Position numbers and translations under genes: made by a program. A DNA stretch of 35,027 bases, from assembly GCA_910587895.1 (NCBI GenBank), contig CAJUOE010000250.1, positions 1 through 35,027 of the forward strand. The letters run 5' to 3'. The notes beneath the pieces were generated by a model. It ran no database searches and was not told the origin of the DNA. It was given only the letters and a program-made list of their open reading frames with translations. Position 1 is the stretch's first letter. The number at the start of each line of letters is the position of its first letter. Shown one piece after another: positions 1 to 7,007 of this stretch. This DNA comes from an uncultured Lachnospiraceae bacterium. Its GTDB lineage: Bacteria; Bacillota; Clostridia; Lachnospirales; Lachnospiraceae.

Positions 1-1
1 A

Positions 2-88
2 ACTCAGGCATAGAGTGCATGCACTGACGTTGCCAGAATACCTCTTCTCGTCGTGCAGCATGCCCAAATTAATTCCGAGCGGACCGGG
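2..88 (-). other. Foreign fragment: LutB/LudB-like iron-sulfur protein (chimeric contig end)
   Basis: The minus strand is open over this stretch. It reads PGPLGINLGMLHDEKR followed by YSGNVSACTLCLS. The CxxC pair after a GP(I/L)G segment resembles the iron-sulfur region of LutB/LudB lactate-utilisation proteins, in which a cysteine cluster follows such a segment. It has no relation to gatA, which starts abruptly at about base 87. GatA homologues have a glycine-rich amidase-signature segment here instead. I read this as an assembly chimera or breakpoint. The family assignment comes from memory of the motif and is tentative. Confidence 0.45.
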
Positions 89-983
89 AATGAAACCGAC
101 GTATGGAACCGTTTCGCGTTATGGGCTGATCGCCTACGGCTCTTCGTTAGACCAGATCGGGCCTGTAGCCAGGGATGTGACGGACTGTGCCGTGATACTG
201 GAGACGATTGCCTCCCATGACCGCAAGGACTCCACGTCCATCCGGCGGGAGGATACGGATTTTTCGTCTGCGCTTGTGGATGACGTTAAGGGCATGAAAA
301 TTGGGATTCCCAGAGATTATATGGGCAGCGGCCTGGACGGCGAAGTGAAGGCGGCGGTCTTAAAAGCAGCGAAAATTCTCGAAGAAAAAGGAGCCGTCGT
401 GGAAGAGTTTGACTTAAGCCTTGTGGATTATGCAATTCCTGCATATTATGTGATTGCAGCGGCTGAGGCCAGCTCCAACCTGGAGCGTTTTGACGGCGTG
501 AAGTATGGCTATCGCGCCAAAGACTATGAGGGACTTCACAATATGTATAAGAAATCCCGTTCGGAAGGGTTTGGGGCAGAGGTCAAACGCCGCATCATGC
601 TTGGTTCCTTCGTTTTAAGCTCCGGTTACTATGATGCGTATTATTTAAAAGCATTGCGCACAAAAGCCTTGATAAAGCAGGCATTTGACCGGGCGTTTGA
701 GAAATATGACGTGATTTTGGGGCCTGCCGCGCCGACCACGGCGCCGGGACTTGGTGAATCACTCTGCGACCCCTTGAAAATGTATCTCGGAGACATCTAC
801 ACGGTTTCTGTAAATCTTGCAGGACTTCCGGGTATCAGCCTTCCCTGCGGATTGGATGGGAAGGGGCTTCCGATTGGGTTGCAGCTGATCGGAGATTGTT
901 TCCAGGAGAAGAAAATTATCCGCGCAGCCTATGCGTATGAACAGACCAGAGCTTACCGGCACAGCCCGCTGGCAGAGCAGTAG
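87..983 (+). CDS. gatA: Aspartyl/glutamyl-tRNA amidotransferase subunit A, 3' part
   Basis: GatA is the amidase subunit of GatCAB. It releases ammonia from glutamine, which GatB uses to convert Glu-tRNA(Gln) or Asp-tRNA(Asn) to the amidated form in the cytosol. The frame matches the family from GMKPTYGTVSRYG through SSLDQIGP to the C-terminal GLPIGLQLIG block. It gives about 298 of the usual ~490 residues. The amidase-signature N-terminal part, with the Lys and both catalytic Ser residues, is missing. Unrelated sequence lies upstream of base ~87, so the apparent ATG further upstream is not a real start. gatB follows after 14 bases with its own ribosome binding site, as in the usual gatCAB operon. 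gatC is not in the window. Identity is certain; the 5' end is broken by the contig edge. Confidence 0.95.
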   Translation, partial: GMKPTYGTVSRYGLIAYGSSLDQIGPVARDVTDCAVILETIASHDRKDSTSIRREDTDFSSALVDDVKGMKIGIPRDYMGSGLDGEVKAAVLKAAKILEEKGAVVEEFDLSLVDYAIPAYYVIAAAEASSNLERFDGVKYGYRAKDYEGLHNMYKKSRSEGFGAEVKRRIMLGSFVLSSGYYDAYYLKALRTKALIKQAFDRAFEKYDVILGPAAPTTAPGLGESLCDPLKMYLGDIYTVSVNLAGLPGISLPCGLDGKGLPIGLQLIGDCFQEKKIIRAAYAYEQTRAYRHSPLAEQ

Positions 984-997
984 AGAGGAGAGGGATT

Positions 998-2428
998 ATG
1001 AGCAAAGAATACGAAACAGTCATCGGACTGGAAGTCCATGTGGAACTCGCAACCAAAACCAAAATCTTCTGTTCCTGTTCTACCGCATTTGGCAGCGCGC
1101 CCAATACGCATACCTGTCCGGTGTGTACCGGAATGCCTGGCTCGCTTCCCGTGCTGAACAAAAAAGTCGTGGAGTATGCGATGGCGGTTGGGGTGGCCAC
1201 AAACTGCCAGATCAATCAATACAGCAAATTTGACCGCAAGAATTATTTCTATCCGGATAATCCGCAGAATTACCAGATTTCGCAGCTCTATCTTCCCATC
1301 TGCCATGACGGCGGTATTGAGATTGAGACGGAGTCCGGAACAAAGACGATTGGCATCCATGAAATCCATATGGAGGAGGACGCCGGAAAGCTGGTGCATG
1401 ACGATTGGGAAGAGGTATCGCTGGTAGATTACAACCGCTCCGGCGTGCCATTGATTGAGATTGTCTCCGAGCCGGATATGCGTTCTGCCGAAGAGGTGAT
1501 TGCTTATCTGGACAAATTGAGGATGATCATTCAGTATCTCGGGGCGTCCGACTGCAAGATGCAGGAAGGCTCCATGCGCGCCGATGTGAACCTGTCTGTG
1601 CGAAAGAAGGGCGAGCCGGAATTTGGCACGCGTACGGAAATGAAGAATATCGGCTCCTTTAAGGCGATTGCACGGGCGATTGAGGCGGAGACAGCGCGAC
1701 AGATTGACCTGCTCGAATCCGGGGAGAAGGTCGTGCAGGAGACCAGGCGTTGGAACGACGAAGAGGGCTATTCCTATGCCATGCGTTCCAAAGAGGATGC
1801 GCAGGACTACCGCTATTTTCCGGAGCCAGACCTGGTTCCGGTCGTGATCAGCGATGTGTGGCTGCAGGAAATCCGTGACAACCAGCCGGAACTGCGCGAT
1901 GAAAAATTAAAACGCTACATGGAAGCGTTTGGGCTGCCGGAATACGATGCAAAGATTCTCACTTCTGTGAAAAAACTGGCGGATCTTTTTGAAGAGACTA
2001 CAAAGCTGTGCGAAAAACCGAAGAAAGTCTCAAACTGGCTGATGGGTGAGACGATGCGCCTCTTAAAAGAGCATGAGATGGACGCGGAAGATATTTCCTT
2101 TTCGCCTGCAAACCTTGCAAAAGTCATTGCGCTTGCCGATGAGGGCGTTATCAACGGCACGGTGGCAAAAGAAGTGTTTGAGAAGGTATTTCAGGAAGAT
2201 ATTGACCCGGAAACTTATGTTGAGGAGCAGGGGCTGAAAACGGTCAATGACGAGGGCGCGCTGCGGGAAACCGTCGCCAGGGTTATTGCGGATAACCCCA
2301 AATCTGTAGAGGATTACAGAAATGGCAAGGAGAAAGCTATCGGGTTCCTTGTGGGGCAGACCATGAAAGCGATGAAAGGCAAGGCAAATCCAGGCATGGT
2401 CAATCAAATCTTAAAGGAGATGCTGTAA
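998..2428 (+). CDS. gatB: Aspartyl/glutamyl-tRNA amidotransferase subunit B
   Basis: GatB binds the misacylated tRNA, activates the Glu or Asp side chain with ATP, and amidates it with ammonia channelled from GatA. The product is 476 residues, the normal length. The N-terminus begins ETVIGLEVHVEL. A cysteine group (CSCS and CPVC) that typically binds zinc follows. Next come YFYPDNPQNYQIS, the EDAGK segment and DYNRSGVPLIEIVSEPD, all hallmark GatB blocks. The C-terminal YqeY-like tRNA-binding region ends with NPGMVNQILKE. An AGAGGAGAGGG ribosome binding site sits just before the ATG, 14 bases after gatA, so the two are co-transcribed. I see no convincing intrinsic terminator in the 170 bases after the stop codon. 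Confidence 0.98.
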   Translation: MSKEYETVIGLEVHVELATKTKIFCSCSTAFGSAPNTHTCPVCTGMPGSLPVLNKKVVEYAMAVGVATNCQINQYSKFDRKNYFYPDNPQNYQISQLYLPICHDGGIEIETESGTKTIGIHEIHMEEDAGKLVHDDWEEVSLVDYNRSGVPLIEIVSEPDMRSAEEVIAYLDKLRMIIQYLGASDCKMQEGSMRADVNLSVRKKGEPEFGTRTEMKNIGSFKAIARAIEAETARQIDLLESGEKVVQETRRWNDEEGYSYAMRSKEDAQDYRYFPEPDLVPVVISDVWLQEIRDNQPELRDEKLKRYMEAFGLPEYDAKILTSVKKLADLFEETTKLCEKPKKVSNWLMGETMRLLKEHEMDAEDISFSPANLAKVIALADEGVINGTVAKEVFEKVFQEDIDPETYVEEQGLKTVNDEGALRETVARVIADNPKSVEDYRNGKEKAIGFLVGQTMKAMKGKANPGMVNQILKEML

Positions 2429-2541
2429 TAACGTTTCTGGATCTGAAGAGGACGTCTCAAAACCATGAGTCAATAAGGCCGTGGAGCGGGGCGTTCTCTT
2501 TTTGCGTGTCGGATGCAAAACAAGAAATATCAGAATATTAC

Positions 2542-2570
2542 TTGAAAAATACCGTTTTTTGCTGTATGAT
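2542..2570 (+). promoter_or_regulatory. Sigma-A-type promoter of the ACP-MBOAT-SGNH operon
   Basis: TTGAAA at 2542-2547 and TATGAT at 2565-2570 are separated by exactly 17 bases, about 30 bases before the ATG of the acyl carrier protein gene. This makes the three-gene cluster a transcription unit separate from gatAB. A ribosome binding site (AAAAGGAGAG) follows. Confidence 0.75.
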
Positions 2571-2600
2571 GAAATGAATAAAAAATAAAAGGAGAGCGTT

Positions 2601-2837
2601 ATGGAAGATTTAATTAGAATCATGGATGAGATCCGTCCAGATATTGATTTTACAAAGGAAAATAAATTAATTGATGATGGTGTGCTGGATTCCTTCGATA
2701 TAATATCTATTGTCAGTGAGGTAAATGATTTTTTTGGCATTGAATTGAATGTAAATGATTTGTTACCGGAAAACTTTAATTCCGCAGAGGCTCTGTTTGA
2801 TTTGATTACAAAAATGAAAAGCAGATTAAGGAGATAA
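2601..2837 (+). CDS. Acyl carrier protein (DltC-like)
   Basis: This is a 78-residue acidic carrier protein. Ser31 in LDDS-like context (GVLDSFDIIS) is the expected 4'-phosphopantetheine attachment site, and the helical pattern and length match ACP/DltC. It probably holds an activated acyl group as a thioester and passes it to the membrane acyltransferase encoded next, whose ATG begins one base after this stop codon. In dlt operons the carrier is loaded by the ligase DltA. No adenylate-forming ligase is present here, so loading must come from elsewhere, either a distant ligase or general fatty-acid metabolism. It opens a three-gene operon behind a strong promoter. The base composition is AT-richer than gatAB. 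The carrier role is clear; whether the cargo is D-alanine or another acyl group is not. Confidence 0.88.
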   Translation: MEDLIRIMDEIRPDIDFTKENKLIDDGVLDSFDIISIVSEVNDFFGIELNVNDLLPENFNSAEALFDLITKMKSRLRR

Positions 2838-2838
2838 A

Positions 2839-4419
2839 ATGTCAATCATATCATTTCAGTTTTTGGCGTTTGCAGTCATAGTTACAGGTTTGTATTTTTT
2901 GTTTCCCCAAAGATGCCGATGGGTTGTTATCTTATGTGCAAATGTCTTTTTTTATGCCTTTGCCGGAGTGAAATATGTTTTACTGGTTTTTTTGATGGCT
3001 TTCATTTCCTATATTGCCGCATTGAGGCTGCAAAAGACCATAGAGCTGGCGGAGTCAGCATTGCCCGCACTTGACGATACAATGTGGGGAGAGGCCAAAA
3101 AATCATTTCTTTCCATCAAACAATTCATTTGTGGAACCGCTGTTTTTAGTGTTGCAGGTGTATGGATCATTTTAAAATATTCGAATTTTTTTATCCGTAA
3201 TTATAATACCATTGCCGGAAAAATAAGTGAAGGCTGGCAATTGCCTGAGGTGGCATGGGTGCTTCCACTTGGAATTTCATTTTATACATTTCACATAATT
3301 GGATATGTTGTTGACGTATATAGGGGCAAATACCCTGCCGAGCGAAATTTTGCAAAATATTTTACTTTTGTAACATTTTTCCCTCATGTTATTCAGGGAC
3401 CATTCAGCCGGTTTGACATACTTGGGAGCAGCATATTTGAACCCTGCAGTTTTTCTTATGAACGTTTGTGCGAAGGCTGCGCCAGAATATTATGGGGAGT
3501 TTTTAAGAAACTGCTCATTGCAGATAAGCTTGCCATATCTGTAAATGCAATTTTTGATAACTATGGTAATTATCCGGGTGCATATGTCATTTTTGGAATG
3601 TTTGCGTATTGTATAGAATTATATGCGGATTTTTCCGGTTATATGGATATTGTATGCGGTTTGTCACATATTTGGGGAATAAACCTGTCAGAGAATTTCA
3701 GGCAGCCATATTTTGCCAAATCCATTGATGAATTTTGGAGAAGGTGGCACATTACCCTTGGGGCGTGGTTTAAGGATTATGTATTTTATCCGATATCAAT
3801 GGGCAAAATTGGTCAAAAGCTCGGACGGAAAGCAAGAAAAATTGGAGGGGCAAAAATGGGAAAACTTGTTCCTGGATACTTTGCTCTTATTTTTGTATGG
3901 ACGGCTACCGGATTATGGCATGGTGCCAATTGGACGTATCTTGTATGGGGATGCCTGAACCTGCTTGCAATAGTATCTACGATGCAGCTGGCGGATTTCT
4001 ATAAAAAAATAAAGACCGTATGCCATATTGATTCGGAATCTGTATTCTGGAAAATTTTCTGTATGATTCGTACGTTCATTCTGGTATGTTTTTTTAGGTT
4101 TTTTTCTATACAGCCCAGTATCAGGATTGCCTTTTCAACATTGAAACATACGGCGTTTCACTTAAATATTCATGAGATCGTCAGTCCGGGAAGTTTCTTT
4201 GTAGGTATGGAATCCAGGGATAAATATGCTGTTGTTTTTGGAACTGTGCTTATCTTTACGGTTGATTTATTACAGGAAGCCGGCATATGGAATAAAATTA
4301 AGCAAAAGAGTCCGTTTATTTTGAGAAATGTCGCATATGCTGCGATGGTGATTTTAATTATATTGTTGTCTGCTGGAAGCTCTGATCTTACTGGAGGTTT
4401 TATGTATGCAAACTTTTAA
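2839..4419 (+). CDS. MBOAT-family membrane O-acyltransferase (DltB/AlgI-like)
   Basis: This is a 526-residue polytopic membrane protein of the DltB/AlgI branch of the MBOAT family. These enzymes move acyl groups across or at the membrane onto secreted polymers. It carries the conserved block DEFWRRWHITLGAWFKDY at about residues 297-314 and the TGLWHGANWTY block, where His361 is the expected catalytic histidine. Upstream GISFYTFHIIGYVVDV and FFPHVIQGP segments are also typical of the family. The length is slightly above that of classical DltB (~400) and close to AlgI-like proteins. It lies between an acyl carrier protein gene and an SGNH-hydrolase gene, which overlaps its 3' end by 14 bases, so the three proteins likely act together. 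The likely substrate is a teichoic acid or exopolysaccharide; the sequence does not say which. Confidence 0.93.
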   Translation: MSIISFQFLAFAVIVTGLYFLFPQRCRWVVILCANVFFYAFAGVKYVLLVFLMAFISYIAALRLQKTIELAESALPALDDTMWGEAKKSFLSIKQFICGTAVFSVAGVWIILKYSNFFIRNYNTIAGKISEGWQLPEVAWVLPLGISFYTFHIIGYVVDVYRGKYPAERNFAKYFTFVTFFPHVIQGPFSRFDILGSSIFEPCSFSYERLCEGCARILWGVFKKLLIADKLAISVNAIFDNYGNYPGAYVIFGMFAYCIELYADFSGYMDIVCGLSHIWGINLSENFRQPYFAKSIDEFWRRWHITLGAWFKDYVFYPISMGKIGQKLGRKARKIGGAKMGKLVPGYFALIFVWTATGLWHGANWTYLVWGCLNLLAIVSTMQLADFYKKIKTVCHIDSESVFWKIFCMIRTFILVCFFRFFSIQPSIRIAFSTLKHTAFHLNIHEIVSPGSFFVGMESRDKYAVVFGTVLIFTVDLLQEAGIWNKIKQKSPFILRNVAYAAMVILIILLSAGSSDLTGGFMYANF

Positions 4420-5746
4420 GAATAAGGTTCCCCAAAGAGTCCTGTCCGTTTTGTCGCTTGTGGCGTTGATAGTGTGTATGGACTGGGGAATAGGGGAAAC
4501 GCTTGAACCAATAACGTATGCAACATATTTTAACCATGACATTGAGGAAATGGAAGATTCGGGATATGATGCAGATGTATTGTTTGTTGGGGCATCCAGG
4601 GTTTATCGCACGTTTGTGCCACAGATATTTGAAGACAAGTGGAATGTAAATGGTGTAATAAATGCGGGAAGTTCATCTCAGCCTATTTGCGGGACTTATT
4701 ATCAGTTAAAAGATTTAATCGAAAGAGTACATCCAGGCAGGGTATATATTGGAGTAACCATAGAACAGCTTACAACCGATCCAGAGGAAGATTTGCAAGG
4801 GCGGTTGATTGTATATGACAGATTATCCTTGAAGAATAAGTTTTTAATGGGACTCAATGGATTTAGTTTAAGTGAAAAGAGATACCTTTTTGATACATAT
4901 AGATTTAAGGATCGCTTTGATAAGAAAACTATTATATCGAATCTGGATGCTAAAAAAGAGTTGGCGGTTTCGGACTATTGCTCGTATAGCGAGGATTCTG
5001 AATATTATGCAGATATGGGGTTTGTCTATAGTTACAATACATACGCAACAGGGACAATCCCCATTACTACGGCGCCAGGCGATTTCTCAGACGACCTGAT
5101 TCTGGCTGATTGCCTGCATTATCTTGATTTGTGTATAGATCTGTGCAGGAAGAATAATATAGATGTGAACCTGGTATCAGGGGTCACATCCGTCATGAGG
5201 ATGTATAACAGCGATGGCTATCAGGCGGCTGTTGATTTTTATCAAGAATATGCTTCAAGCAAAGGGATAAAATATTATAATCTTAACTACCTGAAAAATC
5301 GCGAAGAAATTGTGCCGGATGAGCTTATGCACGACTATAATCATGTGAATGGTGAAGGCGCATATGTTGTCAGCGACATTTTTGCTGATATAGTATTAAA
5401 AGAAGAAGCCGGTGAAGATATTTCAAATTATTTTTATAACAATCTTGATGAATTTAAGAAAGTCGTAAAGAGGATAGTGGCTGTCGGAGCTGAAATTCAG
5501 GAGGATAGTGAGAAGAATAATGTTTTTCATATACACATGCAAAGCTTGCAGAATGATAATATTAAACCGATATACCGGGTATTGATTAAGCATTCTGCAA
5601 GTGATAGTTTTGAGGTTATTTCCGGCTGGACAAGTAACCCCGATATTGAAATAGAAGTGGCGGAGGAGGCTGGATATGTGATAAGGGTAGAAGCGGGCGC
5701 AAATGACGGTTCGTATGGCGTCGCCAGCCAGGAATATGCATATTAA
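4406..5746 (+). CDS. Membrane-anchored SGNH-hydrolase-like protein (DltD/AlgX-like partner)
   Basis: The product is 446 residues. A single hydrophobic segment near the N-terminus (about residues 12-30) would place the rest outside the membrane. The SGNH features are block I, LFVGASRVYR, with Ser64 as the expected nucleophile, and a C-terminal DYNHVNGEG with Asp310 and His313 in the DxxH arrangement. A beta-rich tail of about 100 residues follows. In dlt and alginate systems a protein of this type works with the MBOAT enzyme to complete transfer of the acyl group to the polymer. The gene starts inside the MBOAT gene (14-base overlap), which suggests translational coupling. Sequence similarity to DltD proper is not obvious, so the role is inferred from the fold motifs and the neighbours. 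Confidence 0.8.
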   Translation: MQTFKNKVPQRVLSVLSLVALIVCMDWGIGETLEPITYATYFNHDIEEMEDSGYDADVLFVGASRVYRTFVPQIFEDKWNVNGVINAGSSSQPICGTYYQLKDLIERVHPGRVYIGVTIEQLTTDPEEDLQGRLIVYDRLSLKNKFLMGLNGFSLSEKRYLFDTYRFKDRFDKKTIISNLDAKKELAVSDYCSYSEDSEYYADMGFVYSYNTYATGTIPITTAPGDFSDDLILADCLHYLDLCIDLCRKNNIDVNLVSGVTSVMRMYNSDGYQAAVDFYQEYASSKGIKYYNLNYLKNREEIVPDELMHDYNHVNGEGAYVVSDIFADIVLKEEAGEDISNYFYNNLDEFKKVVKRIVAVGAEIQEDSEKNNVFHIHMQSLQNDNIKPIYRVLIKHSASDSFEVISGWTSNPDIEIEVAEEAGYVIRVEAGANDGSYGVASQEYAY

Positions 5747-5768
5747 GGGAGGTTGGCGTCTCCTTTAA
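5743..5768. terminator. Stem-loop between convergent genes
   Basis: TTAAGGGAG (5743-5751) pairs with CTCCTTTAA (5760-5768) through 9 base pairs, one of them G.U, around an 8-base loop. It overlaps the stop codons of both the SGNH gene and the opposite-strand membrane protein gene. There is no clear U-tract on either strand, so termination activity is only probable. Confidence 0.4.
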
Positions 5769-6645
5769 GCTATGATTGGAATCAGCCTGGCAATCATCAT
5801 CCCGCCGCCAAACGAAACAGCATTGGCTGTAAACGTATAGAGGATAATCTTCCATTGGGGAATGATGCAGCTGCTTGTCTTTGGAAACAGCACAAGGTAC
5901 AGGGCGGATTCTATCACAAATACCAGGCATTCGAGCAAAAGATAGCTGGCAATAAATGACAGAGAACCTTTTTCGTGGAAGGTGAAATTTAGTGTTAAAT
6001 TCAGGAGTATCTGGGTCAGGGTATTGACGCTAAAAATCCAGATCAGCAGGTTTTTGCGCCCGAAACCGAAGAGGAAGGCGACGCAGACTTCCAGAAGGAT
6101 CGTGACGACAATGCGAACGGACAGTGAAAACAGTTCCCGGGCATAGCTGTAGCTTTCCTCTGCAATCAGTACAGGAGTCACATTTGCAATATTTATTCCG
6201 TTCATATCGACGCTGAAATAGCTGTCAAAAGCATATTTTTCGTAAATCCCACTGGAGATAAAGGTATTAGTCCCCGGATAGTAGAGAAGGATTTTAAAGG
6301 GACTTGGAGGCAGGTAGGTCCATTCAATGGCCTTGTCTTCGCTGCAGGGAAATGTTTTTTGCAGGAAATAGTAGCCGTCCGCATCTTCGTAATCCACGAA
6401 GGCCCTCCAGATATCCATATCTGTGTACACCGCATCCGGCATGTCTTTTTCGCTGCCGTCCCAGGCTGAGTATGGCCCGGTGGTTTTGTCTTTCGACAGC
6501 AGCGTTCCATAGCACAGTTCATCCCCCATGTTTTTAAATTGAATGACAATGGAAGGTTTCGGTCCCGTATCGGCGCTGGCGTCTATGGGAAACAGCAGGC
6601 AAATCATGAGGGAAAAAATAGTAATGCTGTGATTTTTCTTTTCAT
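5765..6645 (-). CDS. Exported membrane protein of unknown function, probably frameshifted
   Basis: I do not recognise a named family. The mature region (about 260 residues) begins DTGPKPSIVIQF, has an extracytoplasmic part with WDG and DGYYFLQ motifs, and ends in about four membrane helices. The natural start is the ATG at 6645, preceded at good spacing by AAAGGAG (6654-6660, minus strand). That start gives MKRKITALLFF and then hits a stop. One extra T in the T6 run (6613-6618, plus-strand A6) would restore a near-perfect signal peptide ending in DASA before Asp. The longer minus-strand reading that starts at 6805 runs through a promoter repeat and lacks a ribosome binding site, so I reject that start. 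The gene is either frameshifted, phase-variable, or affected by a homopolymer sequencing error. It converges on the SGNH gene. Confidence 0.7.
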
Positions 6646-6749
6646 TTTCAGGTCTCCTTTCCGAAACAAATGCCTTATGTGGCAAAGTGACAGGCTGTGT
6701 TTTAAGGTAAACAGGGGTTCTTATATTTACAGAGTCAGGGAAGGGATGT

Positions 6750-6784
6750 TTTGTTGCATTTCCTGGGGAGGTATTGTAGAATAG
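6750..6784 (+). repeat. 35-bp promoter-like direct repeat, copy 1
   Basis: These 35 bases match 13269-13303 at 33 positions; the differences lie in one 3-base stretch. The repeat contains TTGCAT (6754-6759), 17 bases, then TAGAAT (6777-6782), which is a sigma-A-type promoter reading rightward. The two copies flank the AT-rich restriction-modification island in direct orientation. Copy 2 directly precedes a gene. Copy 1 precedes only a short remnant and a terminator. Confidence 0.8.
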
Positions 6785-6875
6785 CGATAAGATTTCAGAT
6801 TTCAAATCGGATGTCTATTATCAGAATCCAAGTTATTTGGAGTGTTCTTATGAGGCAGGATATTTGTTGGATTAG
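6780..6875 (+). pseudogene. Possible 3' gene remnant or small RNA after repeat copy 1
   Basis: Directly after the promoter repeat, one frame stays open for 31 codons without a proper start. It ends VYYQNPSYLECSYEAGYLLD, with a protein-like composition, then a stop, and six bases later a strong terminator. This is what the tail of a deleted gene would look like. Alternatively, promoter plus ~95 bases plus terminator could be a small RNA gene of about 130 bases. A 23-codon ORF in another frame (6811-6882) lacks a ribosome binding site. Confidence 0.4.
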
Positions 6876-6880
6876 AAATT

Positions 6881-6920
6881 AAAAAATGCATCGAAAGCTA
6901 TGTGTTTCGATGTATTTTTT
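6881..6920 (+). terminator. Strong intrinsic terminator
   Basis: AAAAAATGCATCGAAA (6881-6896) pairs with TTTCGATGTATTTTTT (6905-6920) over 16 base pairs, one of them a G.U, around an 8-base loop, and ends in a T6 run. It insulates the restriction-modification promoter downstream from anything upstream. The symmetrical A and T tracts would allow action on both strands. Confidence 0.85.
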
Positions 6921-6954
6921 ATGGTGTCCATCATATAAAAAGATGAGAAAAAGG

Positions 6955-6983
6955 TTGATAATATTCGTGACATAGATTAAAAT
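6955..6983 (+). promoter_or_regulatory. Promoter of the methyltransferase operon
   Basis: TTGATA (6955-6960), 17 bases, then TAAAAT (6978-6983), placed 24 bases before the first methyltransferase ATG. It lies just after the terminator, so the operon has its own start of transcription. AAAGGAG follows as the ribosome binding site. Confidence 0.7.
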
Positions 6984-7007
6984 GATAAGTGGAAAGGAGA
7001 TTCTATT

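Noticed and set aside
15..86. N-terminal extension of the gatA frame from an ATG at 15
   Set aside because: The 25 residues do not resemble GatA, and the opposite strand reads as an unrelated protein; it is the chimeric end, not a real start.
2429..2541. Terminator after gatB
   Set aside because: GAGCGGGGCGTTCTC before TTTTT forms only a 3-bp stem, so no convincing hairpin.
2411..2845. 144-residue minus-strand ORF over the acyl carrier protein gene
   Set aside because: Shadow of the ACP gene; the plus strand has a promoter, ribosome binding site and clear family motifs.
6645..6805. Upstream extension of the minus-strand membrane protein to 6805
   Set aside because: It runs through the promoter repeat, has no ribosome binding site and puts about 50 non-signal residues before a signal peptide.
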